Below, in pieces: positions 60,521 to 64,000 of a DNA stretch of 64,000 nt (position 1 is its first letter; every line of letters starts with the position of its first letter). The notes below the pieces were generated by a model that saw only the letters and a list, made by a program, of their open reading frames with translations, searched no databases and was not told the origin of the DNA. Position numbers and translations under genes: made by a program. The DNA comes from Archangium violaceum (GTDB lineage: Bacteria > Myxococcota > Myxococcia > Myxococcales > Myxococcaceae): positions 1,674,001 through 1,738,000 of the forward strand of contig NZ_CP069338.1 in the NCBI RefSeq assembly GCF_016859125.1, given 5' to 3'.

Positions 60521-60880
60521 TGTCAAAGGACTCGTTGAGCTGTATCCGCTCGGCGGAGCGGTGCAGAGGGAAGGCGAGGATGTGATAACGGGCCGCGCCG
60601 CCCACCCTGTCCGGGAGGGGCAGCGCACAGGTCGCCGCAGGAGCGGTTGAGGGAGGCTGCGCGGCAGCCTCGTGCGCTACCTTCCACATGGGTGGCAGCA
60701 GCGCCTCAAGCCGATGCTGGGGCCAGCCGCGGGCGTGCGTCTCCAGCACGTCGGCCAGGAATGCCCACGGCTCGACTCCGGCCAGCACGTACGAGGCCAT
60801 CAGCGTGTACACGCAGGCGGCGCGCTCGGCGGAGCGGTGCGGAGGGATGGTGAGGATGTGAGTAAGCGCTCGGCGGACCA
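60521..60880 (-). pseudogene. IS66 transposase (TnpC) C-terminal relic, with a partly duplicated end
   Basis: At 60681-60839 the minus frame reads HRSAERAACVYTLMASYVLA, GVEPWAFLADVLETHARGW, PQHRLEALLPPMWK: the end of the IS66 TnpC protein. Further downstream HILAFPLHRSAERIQ (near 60560) repeats the HILTIPPHRSAERAA segment, so the end of the element is present twice. At DNA level 60547-60587 matches 60826-60866. No complete gene is left. Confidence 0.6.
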
Positions 60881-60934
60881 CACCTTCCGAGAGAAGGGAG
60901 GGCCGTGCAGCGTTGCAAACCAGGAGGTGTGGAC

Positions 60935-61114
60935 ATGGGACGCAACACGGCAGAAGTGGAAGCAACACTGGCGAGGGCAGCGGCGAGCAGCTACTGGTCG
61001 GAGTCCGAAGCACGGGCGGTACTCGAAGCGTATGAGGAGAGCGGGTTGTCGGTGGCGGAGTTCGCCCGCCGGAATGGGCTTGGGCCGCAGGCGCTTAGGT
61101 GGTGGAAGAAGCGG
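60935..61114 (+). pseudogene. IS66 accessory protein (TnpA) relic, N-terminal 60 codons
   Basis: From the ATG at 60935 (AGGAGG 7 bases upstream) the frame reads WSESEARAVLEAYEESGLSV, AEFARRNGLGPQALRWWKKR, the helix-turn-helix of IS66 TnpA. After residue 60 it runs into unrelated sequence at the 3' end of the Imm52 gene, so it is cut off. Together with the TnpC relic it marks an IS66 element that lost its middle. Confidence 0.6.
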
Positions 61115-61141
61115 AGTTACGGAGCAACCTACGGCATGCAG

Positions 61142-61864
61142 TCAACCAGTCGGCCATGGCTGCAACCTTCGCAGCAGCCCGGCCCGGTCCAATATCTCGT
61201 GGACGCGAGCGGCCAGTGTGACGTGCTCCGGGTTGGAGGCGGTGAACCTCTCGGAGGTGAGGATGACGAGAGTGCCCTTGTCCTCCACGGGTTCGATGCG
61301 CACAGGAACTGGCAGTGGAGGCACCGTGCCTCGCAGCCGCGAGAAGTACATCACCCAGCCCACGAAGGTGCCTGCGTACGGAAAACCCTTCACCACCATT
61401 TGTCGGTGCGCGTTGCTCGTAACCACGCCCCACTCCGGGTCCCAGGCCAGGGCCATGGCGCGCAGCACCTGGGTCATCACGGGAGTGGTCAGGATCCGTT
61501 CCCCGACAGGGCCTTCATCGAAGGGCTCGAGCAAGCAGTTGGATTGAAGCAAGGTTTCAGTTGAACCGCACGACGCTCCGGCGGAGGAGGTTTCCTCCTG
61601 GCTGTCGCCCGTCCACAGCCGGAACCTGAAGCCATCACCGCGCTGGTGTTCCTCCTGTGCGAACAGCGCCTGGAAGCTCGCGGCATTTGGAGTGAACTGG
61701 CATTGGCGTGCCTTCTCAAAGGAGTCATCCGGTTGATACCAGCGGCTCCATGCTGGATCGCATTGGCTCAGGAGATGGAAGAAATGCTCCGCGCGTTGTG
61801 CGCAAGCCGCGACCGATTCGGGCCGGGCGAGCCAGTAGGAGCCAGCGTAGTAGGTTTCCATCAT
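61142..61864 (-). CDS. Imm52-family immunity protein, orphaned from its toxin
   Basis: A 240-aa protein, METYYAGSYWLARPESVAAC after the first Met, with FRFRLWTGDSQEE, TPVMTQVLRAMALAWDPEWG, AGTFVGWVMYFSR and TSERFTASNPEHVTLAARVH: the landmarks of Imm52, which protects against Tox-REase-5 nucleases. The start is ATG 61864, next to a second ATG, with GAGGAG 10 bases upstream. That ribosome site overlaps the stop codon of the remaining toxin tail, so the gene pair was once coupled. The toxin itself is lost, yet this gene is intact. Confidence 0.82.
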   Translation of the reverse strand: MMETYYAGSYWLARPESVAACAQRAEHFFHLLSQCDPAWSRWYQPDDSFEKARQCQFTPNAASFQALFAQEEHQRGDGFRFRLWTGDSQEETSSAGASCGSTETLLQSNCLLEPFDEGPVGERILTTPVMTQVLRAMALAWDPEWGVVTSNAHRQMVVKGFPYAGTFVGWVMYFSRLRGTVPPLPVPVRIEPVEDKGTLVILTSERFTASNPEHVTLAARVHEILDRAGLLRRLQPWPTG

Positions 61865-61878
61865 TGAACGGCCACTCC

Positions 61879-62666
61879 TCAATAATATGGAGCCGGGGGA
61901 ATCTGGATGACCTCGATTGGGAGGCCTTCCTTCCTCCTGCCGCACGGAGCTCGTCGAACGTGGTGGCCCGATCCACCTCCTTCATCAGAACCAGCCACCC
62001 ATCCATCAGACGCCACACCGTGTCCCAGCCCAGGTACGCCATGGCCCCCAGTGTCAGCAGCGCGGCCACGCCCTTGCTCACGGGCTCGGGCATCGCCAGC
62101 AAAATCGCATACACAGTCAGGCCCCCGACGACCGTGGCGAGCACCGCCTGGGGGCTCACCAATCGCGCGAGCTCTTCCTTCATGGCCCCCAGCACCTTGT
62201 TCTGGGCAATCGCCATGGCCAGAGCGTACCTTGCATCACCCTCCAGAATGGGCCTGTCCACCAGCAGGCGCAGACAATCCCCGGGTCCCCACGTGCGCTC
62301 ACACCACAGCAGGTAGCGGCGCTTCAACTCCTCGTCTTCTGGCAACAGGCGAAGGTTCTGGTGGCTCCCCGGCTCCGTGGGCAGGAGCCGCGGGTTGCTC
62401 GCCTCGTACCGGAACCAGCCGCTTCGTTCGGGCACTCCGAACAACTGGCGGGCGTATTCCAGGGGACGTTCCACCGGAGGCACGGAGGGAGCATATTCTG
62501 CGGCGGCCTCCTTGAGCTCTTCATGGCTCACCTCCACCGGCTCCACGTCTTGGCGCGGGACGTGGACGATGGGCGTGCCCTGGCCCGTGTCCAGGCGGAC
62601 TGCCTTCGTTGTGGCGCTGCATCCAACGAGGAACGAGGCCAGTAACAGAATCGCCTGGCGTGGCAT
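61879..62666 (-). pseudogene. SitA5-type toxin lipoprotein with its toxic domain deleted
   Basis: The front is intact: signal ILLLASFLVGC from ATG 62666 (AGGAGG 7 bases upstream), then EYARQLFGVPERSGWFRYE, a central module YALAMAIAQNKVLGAMKEEL, VVGGLTVYAILLAMPEPVSK and VDRATTFDELRAAG. Right after this (near 61935) the reading frame shifts, and the next frame holds only the last codons of a toxin, GLPIEVIQIPPAPYY and a stop at 61879-61881. The C-terminal nuclease is missing, as after one deletion that also shifted the frame. The longer open frame to 61725 is read-through of Imm52 sequence. Confidence 0.75.
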
Positions 62667-62746
62667 GTAAAGCCTCCTGGCCGTGGCCCCGCTCTCCGGG
62701 TGCACAAACAGGAATTACAGGGCGGCCATGGCATGCCCGTCAATAC

Positions 62747-62773
62747 GGGGGCTTCTCCCTGCACGCCAACACG
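62747..62773 (+). pseudogene. IS91-type transposase relic 3 (nine codons)
   Basis: The short frame GGFSLHANT matches the GFSLHxN signature seen in relic 1. Nothing else of the element is left around it. Confidence 0.4.
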
Positions 62774-62788
62774 CCGGGGGCGGGACGC

Positions 62789-63637
62789 TCACCCGGGCTT
62801 CGTCGCGTCCCCGCGCTTCCCGCCGGGGATGAACAGCCAGGAGCACACGCCACCCACCACGCACAGCGAGGCGGAGATCCACAGCGCGCGATGCACGCCC
62901 ACGAGGAAGTCCGTCCCGGAGTGGCCCGCCAGCCCGCTCACGCCGGGCAGCAGTGCCACGGCGAGCAGTCCCGCGATGCGCGCCACCGCGTTGTTGAATC
63001 CCGAGGCGATGCCCGCCTGGCTCCCGGCGACGCTGTCGAGCACGGTGGCGGTGAGCGGCCCCACGGTGAGCGCCAGCCCGAGCCCCAGTCCCACCGCGCC
63101 CGGGAGCACGGAGCCCACGTAGGTGCCCCCGTGCTCGATGCGGGTGAACAGGGCGAGCCCCACCGCGCAGACGAGCGGCCCGACGAGCATGGGCAGGCGC
63201 GAGCCCACGCGCTGGGCGAGTCCGCCCACGGAGGGCGATAGCAGGAGCATCAGCGCCGTGATGGGGAGCAGCGAGGCGCCTGCCTCCAGGGGCGAGTAGC
63301 CCACCTCCTGCTGGAGCGCGAGCACGACGAAGAAGATGGCCCCGCCGAGCGCCTTTCCAGGGTATCCCCGCCAATGGCTCGAGCCCCCAACACGGGCCTG
63401 CCCCGGTTTCGAGCCTCGGCATCCACCTCCTCCCCGCTTGCTCCAGCGCTTCGTCCAGTTGAACCACCGGAACAGCCTTCGTGCTGGCCCCAGCAACTGC
63501 GGCAGGCTCGTGAGGCCCGGCCACTCAGCACTCCTCTCCACCAGTCCCTCCTTCACGCCATGGGCCAGTACGTAGCGCAACCGGCCCACCAACCGTCTCC
63601 CCGTCGCCGGGTGGACGTCGGGCGGAACAGAGCGCAT
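62789..63637 (-). pseudogene. Chimera: REP-associated (Y1) transposase fragment fused to the C-terminal half of an MFS transporter
   Basis: The first 66 residues (RRLVGRLRYVLAHGVKEGLV, EWPGLTSLPQLLGPARRLF, RWFNWTKRW) are from a Y1/REP-associated transposase. After about 30 unrelated residues the frame continues as the second half of a DHA2-type drug exporter: GGAIFFVVLALQQEVGYSPL, EAGASLLPITALMLL, GVCSWLF and so on, with six to seven membrane segments. The exporter's first half, with its motif A, is missing, so it cannot work as an antiporter. The fusion begins at about 63352. Confidence 0.7.
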
Positions 63638-63764
63638 GTTGAGCCTGGAGGACCGGTGAGCGGGTCAAGCCCAGGGTGGTGCGAGGTGACGGTGTTACGA
63701 GCAGGTGCCGAGCGGATGGAGCCTGGCGCGGATTCTTCCGTGTCTTCGAGGGAGGGATAGCGGC

Positions 63765-64000
63765 ATGGCACTCAATACGGGCTATGCCTACCGGGAACAG
63801 CTGGGCGCCCGGGCACGGGGAGCGAGCACGCTCTCCTATCTGGTCGACACCTACCGGCACTCTCCAGAGGCGGTGTGGCGGGAGCGGTTCGCGCGGGGCG
63901 AGGTCCTGTTGGATGACGTCCCCGCGACGGGCGAGGAGCTCCTGAGAGCCGGCCAGTGGCTCGTGTGGAACCGGCCGCCCTGGGAGGAAAAGGAGACGCC
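63765..64000 (+). CDS. RluA-family pseudouridine synthase, N-terminal part
   Basis: The window ends inside this gene. The 78 visible residues form an S4-like RNA-binding domain: TLSYLVDTYRHSPEAVWRER, then FARGEVLLDDVPATGEELLR and AGQWLVWNRPPWEE. This opening is typical of RluA-type rRNA/tRNA pseudouridine synthases, whose catalytic Asp would lie beyond the window. The start is ATG 63765 with GGAGGG 8 bases upstream. It appears to be a normal chromosomal gene and marks the right end of the island. Confidence 0.8.
   Translation, partial: MALNTGYAYREQLGARARGASTLSYLVDTYRHSPEAVWRERFARGEVLLDDVPATGEELLRAGQWLVWNRPPWEEKET

Overview
The window looks like a piece of a myxobacterial chromosome, most likely Cystobacterineae (Archangium/Cystobacter-like). 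The reasons are the very high G+C with strong third-position bias, several families known mainly from myxobacteria (a DUF2378-like protein, a DUF2381 protein, SitA/SitI-type toxin and immunity proteins), Ser/Thr kinases with an HRDVSPxN loop or a zinc-finger/TPR layout, a lanthipeptide locus and a type IV minor-pilin/PilY1 cluster. The assignment comes from gene content only; no database search was possible. No tRNA, rRNA or CRISPR array was seen.

Left part (1-20.2 kb): the end of an acyl-CoA ligase, a secreted M43 metalloprotease bracketed by two terminators with nearly the same stem, a glycosyltransferase/GtrA pair next to an RND/MMPL transporter relic, and a long minus-strand block. Read 5' to 3', that block starts with a 1621-aa coiled-coil protein ending in an HExxH peptidase domain (polymorphic-toxin-like). 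It continues with a C39/lytic-transglycosylase protein whose 5' end looks decayed, a CHAP amidase broken by one amber codon, a coiled-coil protein, a Ser/Thr kinase with two STAS-like plus zinc-ribbon modules, a small acidic protein and a kelch lipoprotein. A second kinase (zinc finger, kinase, membrane segment, TPR) overlaps a sigma-70-family gene.

Middle part (20.2-45.2 kb): a frameshifted second M43 protease; a metallophosphoesterase; a five-gene operon of type III PKS, ICMT-type methyltransferase, acyl carrier protein, fatty-acyl-AMP ligase and FAD oxidoreductase, which looks like a phenolic-lipid/alkylquinone pathway with its own starter-loading module; small regulatory and enzyme genes (NlpC/P60, hemerythrin, MarR, EEP phosphatase, DUF4336, sulfotransferase); a class II lanthipeptide precursor with its LanM; a complete minor-pilin cluster (FimT/GspH, PilV, PilW, PilX, PilY1); and proS.

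Right part (45.2-63.7 kb) is an accessory island. It holds IS91, IS66 and REP-transposase relics, one intact ISAzo13-type element with 26-bp inverted repeats and a 3-bp target duplication, and a three-gene operon of lower G+C (small wHTH-like protein, SMC/Rad50-like ATPase with CxxC hook, helical protein with a C-terminal PD-(D/E)XK nuclease) that resembles an antiphage system. Beyond it is a polymorphic-toxin hotspot: an AHH nuclease with Imm11, SitA6 with SitI6, and an Imm52 gene left behind a SitA5-type toxin whose toxic domain has been deleted. A block of about 970 bp carrying one gene is duplicated on either side of the DUF2381/AHH genes. The window ends in a pseudouridine synthase gene.

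The strongest leads for undescribed biology are the three-gene SMC/nuclease operon, the lanthipeptide locus beside a sulfotransferase, the FAAL-ACP-fed type III PKS operon, the 1.6-kaa metallopeptidase toxin-like protein with its two damaged cell-wall hydrolase neighbours, and the eroding toxin/immunity cassettes.
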